From positions 42,793,139-42,857,138 of the forward strand of contig NC_092862.1 in assembly GCF_032062135.1 (NCBI RefSeq): a stretch of DNA of 64,000 nt, given 5' to 3'. Positions 39,002-51,167 of the stretch are shown here, piece by piece. The first letter of the stretch is position 1. Every line of letters begins with the position of its first letter. Under the pieces are notes generated by a model, which had not been told where the DNA came from, did no database searches, and saw only the letters and a list, made by a program, of their open reading frames with translations. Both the position numbers and the translations under genes were made by a program. The stretch is from Pyxicephalus adspersus (taxonomy: Eukaryota > Chordata > Amphibia > Anura > Pyxicephalidae).

Positions 39002-40912
39002 ACCTCCGCCCACAGTCCTTAGAGTTTTAAAAGTAAAAAATAAAAACTAAGTTTAAAAATAGAAGATAGAAGTCATGAGACTATTTGAAATATGTTTTTT
39101 TCAGCATTTATTAATATTTAGGAGCTTTAGGAAAAGTATAGGGGTGACACCCTAAGATGTTACATATACTGTAAGTGATTTCAGCTACATTTTTTTAATG
39201 ATCATAGAAGAATAAGAATTCAGTTCAATGAATGACCTTGAATTAACCTATTTATTTACTGGATAACTGTTTTCCAAGTGCTACTCATGATTTACAATAT
39301 TGGAAAAAGTGGAACTGTGGCAGTTGCTTGTGTGTTACAAAAAGGCCTCCTACATCCCCCTGTAAACAGCTACTATATGCAAATTGCATAATAAACTGGA
39401 ACCTAACCAGGCAGGTGTACTGTTTCTCTTGTGGAGCCTTTCCAATTGTTAGTACTAGATGCAGTACTAAAATTCACCAGAAGATGGCACATCAGATGGA
39501 AACTGCACTGACTATCCCTGCTCCAGTACAATCATAGGGAGACAGAAGGATTTTTGCAAAGTAATTTTTCAAGAAAAAGATTCAATGGACCTTGTGGGTA
39601 TTTTTTTTTTCTTTTTAGCATGTCTAAAACAGAATATTTCTTCAATAAGGTCACAAAAGTGAATAAAAATGTTAGTAATTAATGAAACAACTGAACAATA
39701 TTAGATGAGGCTGTTAATTTGCAACATCTCATAAAGGAAGACTGAAATGATGTGTTAGGTATAAAACCTAATAAATGTTAATGGGCAGGATTACAGGTAC
39801 AAAATTGTATGATAAAATAACAATCCAGACTCGTCCATGAATGGGCTGATTTTGAGTCTTGCTGTCTTTTTAAAGCCTACAAAGATTTATGGTTGTAATA
39901 CCTAACTGGCTTCAAGAAATTATTAATCTCTTGCGTATGATCAATGTGATACTGTCACTGGACTTTTTGAACCATAAAACATTTCAGGGTCAGCTTGTTT
40001 ACACCTGTAAGTAAAAAAAGGACCTGACTCTCATAATGGTGTCAATGTTATCTGAAGATTTGTGCAGAAAGAAATCCTGAAGAGACACCAAAAAAAAAAA
40101 TCAAGGATGGCTAAGACGTATTTCCAAAACTTTGAGAGCTGTGGGCATCATAAGTAACAGATGAGTTATTGCCTCCTATACTTTGCCCATTATCAGCGGC
40201 CATTAGGAAGTCAAGGCATGCTGTGTTTCCCAGCAACTGTGCCACTAATAGTTCTCCTTAAAGACGGCACCATGGGGCTTTATTCAGCTTTAGTACAGTT
40301 TGTCACAAGCATTGTGGACTCTGAATGATCTTTAATATTGTCTTTGATGTCCCCTGCATCTGACCTTTGCCTTGTTTCCCAAGGTACAAAAAAGTGAAAA
40401 AATAACTTATAGGAAGTAAATGCACAAATAACCTATTTTATGCCTAATAGGCATATCTGGGAACTCTCCAAGCAGCCTCCAAAGAGTGCTTACACCAACA
40501 GTTTTCTTATGTCACATCAGTCTTAGGAAAAGAAAATTACATATGCATTAGAAAACCTGACAGGGATATCCAAAACTGAGATAAAAACAGAATTAAAATA
40601 AATAAAATGAAAATACAACATAATAAAATTATAAACTGTTTAAAGAGTCTCATGTTTCTTTCAGATTCCATTATTTGATTTAGCAGGTCACATGGGTCAT
40701 CATAAAATATGGCTATTTTTTTGTATATCTTTTTTGTATATAGTTGGTATTTGTTTAGGTTTGATCCCATGATGTGGTCTATGCCCACTGCAGCTGGTCC
40801 CTTAACCTGACATTATCAGGCTTCTGCATTTTTCTGGAGTGGAGGACCCCACTGCTGCACATCCAATAAGTAGATATAAAGTGTATGCAGCAACATGTGC
40901 ACCTCTCTTATA

Positions 40913-41124
40913 GAGCCTGATTTACTAAGACTGGAGAGGATACGCTTTCATCAGTGAAGCTGGGTGATCCAGCAAACCGTGAACTGATTTCTTCAAAGTC
41001 CTTTGCTATTTGCTAGCAAATTTTTGAATCCTGGACCAGATCTATTCCAGGTTTGCTCGATCCCCCAGCTTCACTGAAAAAAAGTGTGTCCTCTCTAGCT
41101 CTGGAGAGCTTTAATAAATCAGGC
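40913..41124 (+). mobile_element. Palindromic TIR element, copy 3
   Basis: It begins GAGCCTGATTTACTAAG and ends GAGAGCTTTAATAAATCAGGC, with inner mirrored blocks AGTGAAGCTGGGTGATCC and CCCCAGCTTCACTGA. Compared with copies 1 and 2 the central portion appears inverted (ATCCTGGACCAGATCTATTC lies on the right side here). This is expected for a palindromic element that can recombine between its arms. Confidence 0.75.
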
Positions 41125-42134
41125 ATAAAGTAAGAAAAAGAGACGCTTCTAACACATATCATGACCTGAAATGTATTTTTTGTCTTGTAGATTAGGTTTG
41201 GGGCTTCCTTGGAGATATGGGTACAGATTGTGTGTGGAATCCCCGGGGAAAGCAGATCTTAAATGTTTCTTCACTATTTTACTTTGCTTCTTTAAAATGC
41301 TATGTTTATACGAGGTGATGCTTATCTGATTTTGCACTTTGGGATAATTCACCTTAAGAAGTTAGTTGCAGGGTATTGATTACCAGATAGAATATACTTT
41401 TGAAGACACAGACCCCTATACCTGTCAAACTCATTTACAATAAAAATCTATTGAAACCTTTTTAGAGGGTGTCTCCTCGAGCTGATTGAATTGAATCAGG
41501 AGATAGTGTCTGAATGTCTCCCCATTTGTTAGCACTCTCCTATTTTGACTATAATAAGTGCAGCCATAACTAATGTTGTACAGACACTGAGGACCCGTGT
41601 GAGGCTTGCTTTTCGTCTTTAATAAAATAAGAAGCCCTCAATCAATAAACCACATCTAATCTGTCTGATCTCCAAGACAGCTAAACAGAAGGAGATGGAC
41701 TTGATTCTGCCTCCTCTATCTGACATTATATTTTTTTACTCTTGCTTTACTCTCTCAAGTCAAATCCATCTACAGCTGGTCTTTTTAAGGGTCACCCTGT
41801 TTAAACCTCTAAGATGCTGATTTCAGGGTTTGCTGCAAAATCTGCTTTTAAGTTTCAACCCATTGAGTGCCAGGAGGATTATTATTATCCTTGTAAAGCT
41901 GTCATATCTTAGACACAGACTTGTGACATTGCATTAACTTTACCAGATGCAGGGATATTTCAATGGCCTGGCTACAGAATGCAGATAGGGCTCAAAATTA
42001 ACTTCCTGTGTTTTTTTCCCTCCTTATATGCTTTGAATTTGCAAATGACCACTAGCTATTCTTTCCATATATAATGTTGCATTGCAATCCAATCTGCCCT
42101 CTTCCTCTTTTTATATATTTTATTATGAAATTAG

Positions 42135-42151
42135 TATATATATATATATAT
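42135..42151. repeat. (TA)n microsatellite
   Basis: A short TA run, followed about 20 bases later by a second small TA-rich patch. Confidence 0.85.
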
Positions 42152-42601
42152 CTGTAATATTCATTACCGGTATATATATGAAATTTATAAGTTCATAACT
42201 GACTGTATTTGGGAGTTATACTCAGGGTGCTGCTTAGGAGCCATGCACATTACTTCCTGAGCACTTCCAACCATCTGAAAAGCTCATTGTTACCAAGGAC
42301 ACGTTCCAATTATTGGAACTAAAGTGCAAATGGGCCTTTTATATGAACAACCGTACACACATATACAGTACATAAAAATGCAGAAAAGCATGAGTGGTAA
42401 CGCTAAGCGTCCTCCCACACTTAAGCTACGTACAGACGCTAGATTTTTGGCACCCAAGACGAACATTCTTGATCGTCTCAAGTAAAAGTAATTTGTCTGT
42501 AGAGCTGTTCTCTTAAATCACTGATAAATCTATCCATTTTCCCAGCTAGAGTTTCCTGCTGTTTACAATGGGGAGGACGCAGCAGGACTCCTTCAGCTCA
42601 T

Positions 42602-42617
42602 CCCCCCCCCCCCCCCC
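42602..42617. repeat. C16 homopolymer
   Basis: A run of sixteen C within a segment (about 42423-42730) that looks like an interspersed repeat. Length is likely to be polymorphic and error-prone in sequencing. Confidence 0.9.
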
Positions 42618-43306
42618 TCGAGCAGCAATGTCAATATAGCGTTCATTTGTTCCTGCTGTCCCTGGAAATTACCACTAATGATGGTTTCAAGCAACAATGA
42701 TCTAATGTGTATAATCATCTGATGGTCTTTAATCTGTCCTGCAATGTAGGAATCTACAAGAAGCTAGAATCTAGAATCTACAAGAAGAAAAATTCAGATA
42801 CTTCACTTTAAATTCCCATTATTATGGAAAACCCAAACTCAATAAACTTAGCTGTTTAAGGTTTTCCTGGGTTTGGCTTAAAAAATAGGTCCAATTTTAG
42901 TTTTCAGAAGTTGAGAGTTTGCATTTGGTTAGTAACAGTAAAGAATAGGTGATTTTAATATGTACCCTGCTTCTGTTTTTGGCAGTTTAAAGCAGTAAAG
43001 CTCCTTAATGACCTACTACTCCCTTTTCTACTAGTTCACCAGTGTCTGCATTTACACCATCTGGTCTGCTTTTTACTTCCATCTTCAAGTCAGTTGGTGT
43101 GAACTAATCCTCACATGGCTGTTTTTTAGAATTATACAAATCAGTTTGGAATTAGCATTATTCTTGTTTTAAGTATTAATGGTAAAACAGAGACTATTAA
43201 GAGATTGCATTATTGCTTGTTCCCTGTTTATACATTGTAGTATTCACTGTTGTTTGAATGATTATCCAGCATACAATGATTGGAACGTGTGTACGTTGTT
43301 TGAGAA

Positions 43307-43330
43307 ATATATATATGTGTGTGTGTGTGT
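43307..43330. repeat. (TA)n(TG)n microsatellite
   Basis: A short TA run passes into a TG run of about 14 bases. Confidence 0.9.
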
Positions 43331-45638
43331 TCACATATATGTATCTATATATATTCATTAAATAACCTTAGGCAGTTCAGCGTGCACTTATTCTCATTCA
43401 AGCCTTATAATGCCTTTGTTTCAGATTTGAACATTTGTAATGATTTATTCATTACATGACAAACGTATTTCTTCTTTCCCCTTGGAAGCTCTTTCTTGCA
43501 CTGCACCACTGCTATACACAATCATCAGCCTCTTCTCTATTTACCTCACTTGCATGTGTTTAGAATTTTAAACTTGTAGATCTGTCTAGTTTTTGACATA
43601 TACCAGCTTCTTTCCTTTCAGCCTGAAAGTTTCATCCCTTTTCTTTTTTTTTCTTTTTTTTTAAAGCTATACTTTTAGAGTAAACAGAATATTTTCTTAG
43701 TGACATAGTACAGCGATATTAAAGGAAATAGCTCATTCTCAAGACTTGTGATTTGTATTATAACCAGCAAATTTTTTTTAGCTGAATGGCAGAAATGAAA
43801 AAATAGGGATGCATTCTTTTGTCTTGTATTTCATTAAATTATATATTGATTAATGAAAGCTTTGTGAAGAAATAGTTTCAGGGTGGTAAGAGGTATACAG
43901 ATGGTCATGAGTTAGGTGGGAGAATTATTTTTGGGACTTGATTACCGTAAACCTGTTTCTATTATTTACAGTTTATAAGTATATTCAGCTTTGCATAACG
44001 TATATATGATACATGAGACTGACTGAAACAAACACAATAATCACATGAAGAAAAACCCTGTGGTCACTAAAGGCAAAAAATCAAACTTTAATGAATCAGC
44101 CCCACATGCCATAGTAAACTAAGGATATCATCTAAAGGAGGCTATTGTGAATTAGGATAGATTCAAAAGTACAAATTAGTCATATATATAAGAGAAAGCA
44201 TTACAACTGGATGGACTAATGATTCTGCCTCTAACCTTAACAAAGAATTAATACTTGTGTGTCCTGCCTCCCATAATGACGATCCAAAGTGTCTTCACAG
44301 TTTATGTTGGTTGCCCTCCATAAACTGCGGTTCCATCCTATGGCCTATATGTCTGTCTGTAAGACAGTAGTGACTTAATATATAAGGAACCACAGAGTGC
44401 CACCGGAAACCCAACATCCCACACAACTGAAAGTGTTTTCTAAAGCGTGAAGATCTTCCATAAGGAAATGAAGAGAGATGTGTCCCCAATGGACATAAAG
44501 ATTTATTAAATCACACTCATGGATCCAAAAACTTTATTTTGATTTATTTGACACTGATTTTATTTCACACTGATCTTTAACTACTTTATGTTTAATACAA
44601 TTTAAGCACAATGGTTAAATGTGATGCCCAGCCTTACCTTCATACCTGCATAGTTGTACATGATCCTCTTCTACCCTGATTATCACTGCTCCCCATGTTC
44701 TTTTCAAAGTGTACTATAGAAAATGCAGCAAGTGGGATAGAGTTCATCTCATTTTCTGGCTGGTGGGCATCCTTAATCATCTAGCCATTTTCTCCCCAGT
44801 GTTATTATCTTTGACCCACTATTTAGGTAATTATTTTAATTATGAAGGCTCAGCAGTACATTTAGGCATTACTAACAGTGATCTGCATGCAAATGTAGAC
44901 TGCTTAGGAACATCCATTGCTGCAGACACCCACCCACCAAGGCATTTCATTCTCCTCCCAAAATGTACTCATCAGTTTAATCAGGGCTGAGGGTTCTTAG
45001 GAAGAATAATGAGGCAAGGTGCTGTGATGTTTTCGGAAACAAATATAAAGCACCTTACTGCCCCTGCTATCAGCCATGATCTGTCTACATAGCATAAAAA
45101 TATTCAGAGATCTTATGATTACATAGGTGGGCAGGAAAATGGGAGGGTTAGATTTTAAAACATTTCACACTGATAGGGAAAGGGGAACCAGAAAAGGCAA
45201 AAAATAAGCAGAATGAACATAAAAATAAAGAAGGAGCCATACTTAATCTGTTAATTCAGTCACAAACTCACATCTCTGTTTATGGATAAAGATAACAATT
45301 TGAATGCATATGTTAAATCTTACATAAAATCAATTATTTATATTGGCAGACTGAGCCAGTCAAATGTATTAAAATATATTTCCTGAATGTTGCTACACTT
45401 GGCAAATCGCTCAATTTTTTAGCACACACACCATTATGTCTTTGCTTTTAAAGCAAATCCAGCATCACATAAAGTTTTTAGATTAGGTTGATCTATACTT
45501 CAAATTAAAGCTGGTTTACTAAAGGTTTTGATAATGTTCACATATTTTACTCACAGGAAATTATATACACAAATTTTCCTTTCACACGATTGGAAAATGT
45601 AATGTAATTTTCACATATTGGGGTTGACATACTAAAGG

Positions 45639-45961
45639 CAGTGTTCTCCGTAGAAATTATTTTTAGCCGGGTGGGAAAAATCTGTAAATGGGTAGTCAAA
45701 AATTGGCAGGCAACACATGACAAATTTAGTTTTCTCATTTGTTTTTGCAATCCAGTAGCCCCTATGATTCTGTCAGCTCTCTACCGTCCCCTATACTTTG
45801 CTCCAACTTTCTAATGCCCACCCCTTAGTATGTCCCATTTTTCTATCATCTTTGCATTATTTCCTAAATTGTCCAATGTCACAGTTTACAAAAACAGTTG
45901 AGTGGTTACTAAGAAGTGTCCGGTGGTGCACCTGGCTAAAAGGGGCTGGAAGAAAACACTG
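45639..45961 (+). mobile_element. hAT-like miniature element (candidate)
   Basis: It starts CAGTGTTCTCCGTAG with an inner TTTTTAGCCGGGTGG block. It ends with CACCTGGCTAAAAGGGGC followed by GAAAACACTG, so both the terminal CAGTGTT-CTC and the internal AGCC(G)GGTG segments recur inverted. Length is 323 bp. CAGTG/CACTG termini are typical of hAT elements. A clean 8-bp target duplication is not visible: TAAAG occurs close to both ends but is offset by one base on the left. No transposase is encoded. Confidence 0.65.
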
Positions 45962-47910
45962 TAAAGATATATTGGCTGTTCAGCTAGTAAGGGGAATTAT
46001 CTATCAGTACCTACAGTGCTGTTGTGTTTATTGGAGAGGCTAGGGGGTTGGTACCCTCCTTTGCTTTCCTAGATAGAAAAGTGCAGTGGTCATTCCTGCT
46101 TGGACGTTCATCAATCCACCACAGAAAATTAACAATTGACATCCGGAGACCACTGTACACATGCTAGGTTTTCACCTAAGATAAGCGTAACTGTTTGTTT
46201 TGGGCGACAATCATCCAGCATATGTACATAACTTTAGTAAATGAGATGACGCTGTGCTGACCTCAACCATCCAGTCACATCCCAGGAAAAATCCTGTTTT
46301 TTTACATTTCCTTTCATGTGTTTGGGTATGCTTTTATACGTGAATTGTCACCACATTCACAAAACACAATAAACACGGTGATCACTAGAGGAGAGAAGAT
46401 TGAGGAAATGCTTTTTTCTGCATGTAGCAGACTGATGGCACTTTTCTCTTATCTAGGCCTAGGCACAGTCACTTGACTTGAGTTACAGTATATGACTGCT
46501 CTTTGATTATAAACGGTACAGTTTTTTTTTTCATTATACTTTTGCTATAAGTGATATCTTTGTGCTTATTGATGTTAAGTGCATTTTAAATTCTGTGAGA
46601 TATTGTAGGCAAAGTATTGGGGGTGGACTGCAGTATTTCAACCGCTGCCTCTAGCAGCCTCATCAATAATTGTCCAACAATAGTGTCTGAGTGTCTGCAT
46701 ATAAGTCTCCCATCAGACGTGGCCTTTTGTGTCCTTTTAGCAATAAGTCAGCTGTATCAAACTAATTCTTGTCAACATTTGTTTAAAAAATGTTGCCATG
46801 TTAGCTACATAACACTTAAGAATGCTATTTTGTTGAAAGGGCCATTTTAGTTTATTAATTTGTTAAACACAAAGCAAGCCAGTAATTTATTAAAAATAAA
46901 GTGCTGTCCATAGTTCTCCTTTGTGTTCTTTCACTGTTTCTACAAAATGTGCCAGTTGTTAGACATGGTTGTGAATTGTATGACTTGCTGTACATGATGG
47001 CTAGCACTCTTGTTTTCCAGTGCAGGTGATTGGGTTTCTCTGCCCGCTACACAAATTGGGGTTGATTTTCTAAAGGAGTAGAGGCTTTAGGGCTGATTTA
47101 CTAAAGGATTTGAAAATGACAATTCTTTTATGCAAACTGCTAACTTTCTAAGCCACCACATCACAGTTCATTCTTGGTTTCTATCCTATTCTGTGCCCTG
47201 TGCTTTATGTTCCCTATCCTAATATATTCTTATTCTATGCTGTGCCGTATGTGCCCTATTCATTGCTGCAGTATTTTCTTTATTGCACTGTTATGGGCAT
47301 TCAGTATTCTGCATTGTTTATTCTGTGCACTGTGCTGTATGAACCATTTTCTACACTGTTCCATAATCTATTCTGTGCTGTAAATTTGCACCACTTTCAT
47401 GCACTGTATTGTACATATGACACTGTCTCCTTGTGTACATGGTTCCCTATTTCAATCCACTTCATCCTATTTTCTGAAATTTGCATTACTTATTCCACAC
47501 AGGTAATGCTTGCCTTATAAAAAGTAACATGCACAACAACTACTAGAATAGTGGCATGTTGTAAAACAAAAAAGTAGGCAAAATGTAATGATACTAATTA
47601 AGTATAAGACTATTTACAAACAAGACATTTTTGTATCTTTTGCAATGATGATGATTACTTACTATATTACTGATATTACTATAATGATATGAGTACAAAT
47701 ACATGACTTGTACATATATATAGGTTGTATATATAAGTTGATGCAAGAGTCTAACAAAGTGTGAGGTAGGTGTCCCTATAAGTACTACATACTGGGCAGA
47801 AATACTAGTTAGGCAGAGGTAAGTGGGGCCGTACAAATTGCTCTTTACCTAGAACGTATGACACAACCTATGTAGTAGATTAATATTCTTATTATTAGTA
47901 TTATTATTAA

Positions 47911-48027
47911 CCTCCTGGGCAGGACACCGGTGGGACCAGGTAAGTCTTTATTCTTTTTGGTTTGGGGTTATCGCTATCAGCTGTTGTCTTTTACCTCGAG
48001 CCACAATCGGGGTTACCGCTCAGGAGG
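47911..48027 (+). mobile_element. piggyBac-like miniature element flanked by TTAA
   Basis: A 117-bp element whose ends are CCTCCTGGGC (47911-47920) and GCTCAGGAGG (48018-48027), inverted repeats matching at 9 of 10 positions. TTAA lies directly outside on both sides (47907-47910 and 48028-48031). TTAA target duplication with short terminal repeats is the signature of piggyBac-type elements. It has no coding capacity. It interrupts an ATT-rich tract next to a truncated short repeat. Confidence 0.8.
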
Positions 48028-48030
48028 TTA

Positions 48031-48110
48031 ATAAACTGGTTTTATATAGTGGCAACATATTACCCAGTGGTGTGCATTAAATAGGAATGTCACAAATGTG
48101 TGTTTTTTTA
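48031..48110 (+). repeat. Short interspersed repeat with CAGCGCTGTAC core, copy 3 (truncated)
   Basis: It begins ATAAACTGGTTTTATATAGT, followed by GGCAACATATTACCCAGTGG and TGTGCATTAAATAGG. This matches the first half of the two other copies with more substitutions in the core. The ATT-rich run just before the TTAA element (47880-47910) may be the original left edge, in which case the TTAA-flanked element inserted into this copy. Confidence 0.65.
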
Positions 48111-49772
48111 ACAAACTCCAGTGAGATGGAAATTTATAGCACAGTTATACATGTTCCTAATTGAAAACTGAAGTGTGCATAAACATTGGATGACCATCAT
48201 CTGAATTTAGAAGCTTCCACCCTGTTTATGTGACTTGAGTATGCAGGCAAATTCAAATTCAAAAACAGTTTAAAACATCTTAGAAATATTTTGGAAGCTT
48301 TGACAAGCCTGCCAAGCATTTCAAATGTAAGCCAATACACTCAAAACATGCTTCATTCAGACAATGTAAAAGTGTTTAGAAAAGTGTTTAGAATAAATCT
48401 CCTCCTATCTCTTTTCAAGACAGACTACATACCTGAATGGCTGAACAGTCATGTGATCTCTTATAAATTATTTGAACTTTGTTAACATTTAAAGGATACC
48501 TCTGAATGAGCTATGGTTTGGGTTGTCTGTGCTAACCTGAAAATGTTGGCTCCTAATGACTGACATGGAACCAGCAAATAACCATATTAGGTTTTTACGA
48601 CAGAAACAGCCAACATTTGTAGGAGGTGAGGTCAACAGTAGTAGCTCCCATATTTCATTCAGGGCAGGTTTCCTTTCCTAAGTCCATTTTTACTTAACCA
48701 ACAATTGATCCATGTATGTTATGCAAAATGCAAGCTACATCTGAGCTTGATTATTATTGACTACTTACATGTGGTTACTATACTCAAAGCCAAATCCATG
48801 TTTTGGCCACACATGTCTTGACAGGTGCCCCGCCTGTTGTCTTGTGTAAGCTTTAAAAATAATTTCCCCCAGTAAGTTGAATCTGGGATTGTAAGAATGG
48901 TTGTTAGTGAGCTTTCTGTCTCTGCCTGTCATTGCTAAACAGCACACAAACGATATGCTTCCCATGTCATTTGCCATTTCTGTATTATTGAATAAAGCAG
49001 GTATGGGCAGCCTTCCATGTTGTTCTGCCAGCTGATATGTCAGTGCTGAACAGAACAGCTGAATTCTAAGCCAGCGCAAACAGGAATGGTGAAGGTTGGC
49101 TTTTCAGCTCTATGCAATGTCAAAAGAACATCATCCTTTATTGTTCTAAACTTTTAACTTTATGGTAAAAACCTGTGATTTGTCTACTTCTTGTCTTTTC
49201 TTTCATACATCTGGTATGAATGTAAATAATGTTAGAACTCAATTCTTTGAAGATCTGAACTGCATAGGATGACAAGATAATGTTTCCTTGCATGTAATTA
49301 CATTAGTTTATAAAGGAATGAGCTGTAATGGCCTTCATTTTGTTTTCAATGCATTGCAATGCACTGCTGTCCCTTTCATCTCCTGCTGCCTTAGATATTT
49401 GTGTTCTGTGAAAAGCATTAAATGCTTTGGAATGGTGGCTCATTTCATGACTTATTTAAACATTTGTGATGCTAAGTCTGTCTGTTCACTTCGTATTATT
49501 ACACATAATAATCTTCTCACAACCAAGCGTTACCTGCAAGTCAAAGCCCTGCTGAATGAGATAAGTAAGGCATTAGTTCTGAGACAATGCACTGTTCCAA
49601 GAAGATAAGAGTCCATGACAATGCCATGCAATGACAGTCAATTAATACTTCTTCCAGTGATAATCACCAGCCATTTTATTAGTTTATTTTCTGATTACAT
49701 GAATATGTAAATATTGTAGAAGCTGTTCACAATTTTCTGTGTTCTTTATCAGTTCTTTTCTTGCTTTAACAG

Positions 49773-49958
49773 TTTTATGGAGAAGTGCCTGAAAACCGAA
49801 TTGATGTTGTAGTAGCAAATCTAACTGTGACGGACAAGGACCAGCCACATACCAATGCTTGGAACACAGTGTACAGAATTGTCAGTGGGGACGCAACAGG
49901 GCGTTTTACCATCAAGACAGATCCAAACAGTAATGATGGCTTGGTGACTGTTGTCAAA
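49773..49958 (+). CDS. cdh2: cdh2 exon 9: EC3
   Basis: This 186-bp exon (62 codons, phase 0 both sides) has acceptor TTTAACAG ending at 49772 and donor GTAAGT at 49959. The translation opens [17 protein letters not shown] and continues [27 protein letters not shown] and [17 protein letters not shown] and the TDKDQ motif supply calcium ligands for the EC2-EC3 and EC3 sites, and there is one NLT sequon. It matches N-cadherin EC3 closely. Confidence 0.96.
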
Positions 49959-50913
49959 GTAAGTTGGAATATTTAAAAACCACCATGTCCTAAATGTACC
50001 TAATGTAATTGCAAATACTTACCTGTCAGTAAAACAGACACAGTTGAAATTTTTTATAGACCATCTGTTGTTCAAATCTTAGTTCATAAACTTAGATAAA
50101 TGTCTGGATGTGGTTTCAAAGTATTGTTCAAAGTATTTTTGTAGCAAAACCTATAAAAGTCCATTGGGGTAATCCTATTATTTAATTCTTCCATTTTTAG
50201 GACTGATAGTATGCCTAAAATTAAATAAAAGAAAACAGATTTATTACCTATGAAGAATTATCACCTCGAGCACACTGAGAATATGGCCCTCCCATTAATA
50301 GTAGATTTAATTTATTGTTACGCCAAAGAAAATGCTATTCACTGCATTGTTCCATATTTTGGCCGGACATTAGTTAGTAGTAAAAATTAAATTAAATTCC
50401 ATCCCTATATATAAAGCGGTCATTTTTTATATTCTAACTCTTCTGTTGTGTAAAAGTTTTACCTTTTTTTTCTATATTTACTGCAAACCCAGCGCTTTAT
50501 AGTATGCTATGAGACCTATTTTCCAAAGCAAGAGGTGCAGTAAAATGCATGACAAATAATCTGTAATCACTTCAATGATCCAGTCATTTGCAAGGGAAGC
50601 TGTCTTTTTTATATTTACCTAAACATTAACTGAATGTTAGATAATTAGTTATTTTCATCTATTTTGCACTTTATCTCTACCCACAGCCTGGGCCCGGGCC
50701 TTGAGATACAAAAGCTCTCCATAAAATAAAAAAGTTCTTTCTTCATAATAAATCATTTATATATGTATATGTATGTATTAGATATATAAAAATGTACAAA
50801 TGTAGGGTTTACATCTACTTTAAGATTAAAAAATGTACTGATAGCTTAATATTGTTCCTTTTAGGTCAGTTAAGCTTTATAACCTGCATTTTTCGTTTTT
50901 TCTTTTTTTTTAG
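49959..50913 (+). other. cdh2: cdh2 intron 9
   Basis: This short 955-bp phase-0 intron ends in a long T-rich tract and TTTAG at 50913. A small TA/TGTA-rich patch lies near 50755-50790. Nothing else was recognised. Confidence 0.85.
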
Positions 50914-51167
50914 CCAATTGACTTTGAGACCAACAGGATGTTTGTTTTGACGGTAGCTGCAGAAAACCAAGTGCCTTTAATTAAGGGCATCCATCATCCT
51001 CCTCAGTCAACAGCCACTGTCTCCATTACTATCATCGATGTCAATGAGAGTCCCTACTTTACCGCAAACCCTAAGCTTGTCCGTCAGGAGGAGGGTCTTC
51101 TTCCAGGAAATGTTCTTGTAACTTTTAATGCTCAAGATCCAGATCGCTACTTGCAGCAGACAATTAG
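50914..51167 (+). CDS. cdh2: cdh2 exon 10: EC3 end and EC4 start
   Basis: This 254-bp exon enters in phase 0 and leaves in phase 2; the final Arg codon AG/A is completed by exon 11. The donor is GTAAAC at 51168. The translation begins [19 protein letters not shown], runs through [14 protein letters not shown], then the linker DVNESPYF, and ends in [13 protein letters not shown] with the EC4 DxD-type calcium site. In the EC3-EC4 linker the second Asn of the usual DxNxNxP pattern is Ser (51049-51051), where mammalian N-cadherin has Asn. E- and R-cadherin also deviate at this position (Ala), so function is probably retained. Confidence 0.95.

Noticed and set aside
47174..47520. Two overlapping plus-strand open frames of 69 and 106 codons
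   Set aside because: The translation is dominated by Cys, Leu, Phe and Tyr from a quasi-repetitive TTCTGTGC/CTGTAT-rich stretch. There are no domains, and both frames are equally open.
48765..49079. 104-codon minus-strand open frame in intron 8
   Set aside because: I recognised no motif, no supporting splice or initiation context and no family resemblance. Length is within chance for a window of this size.
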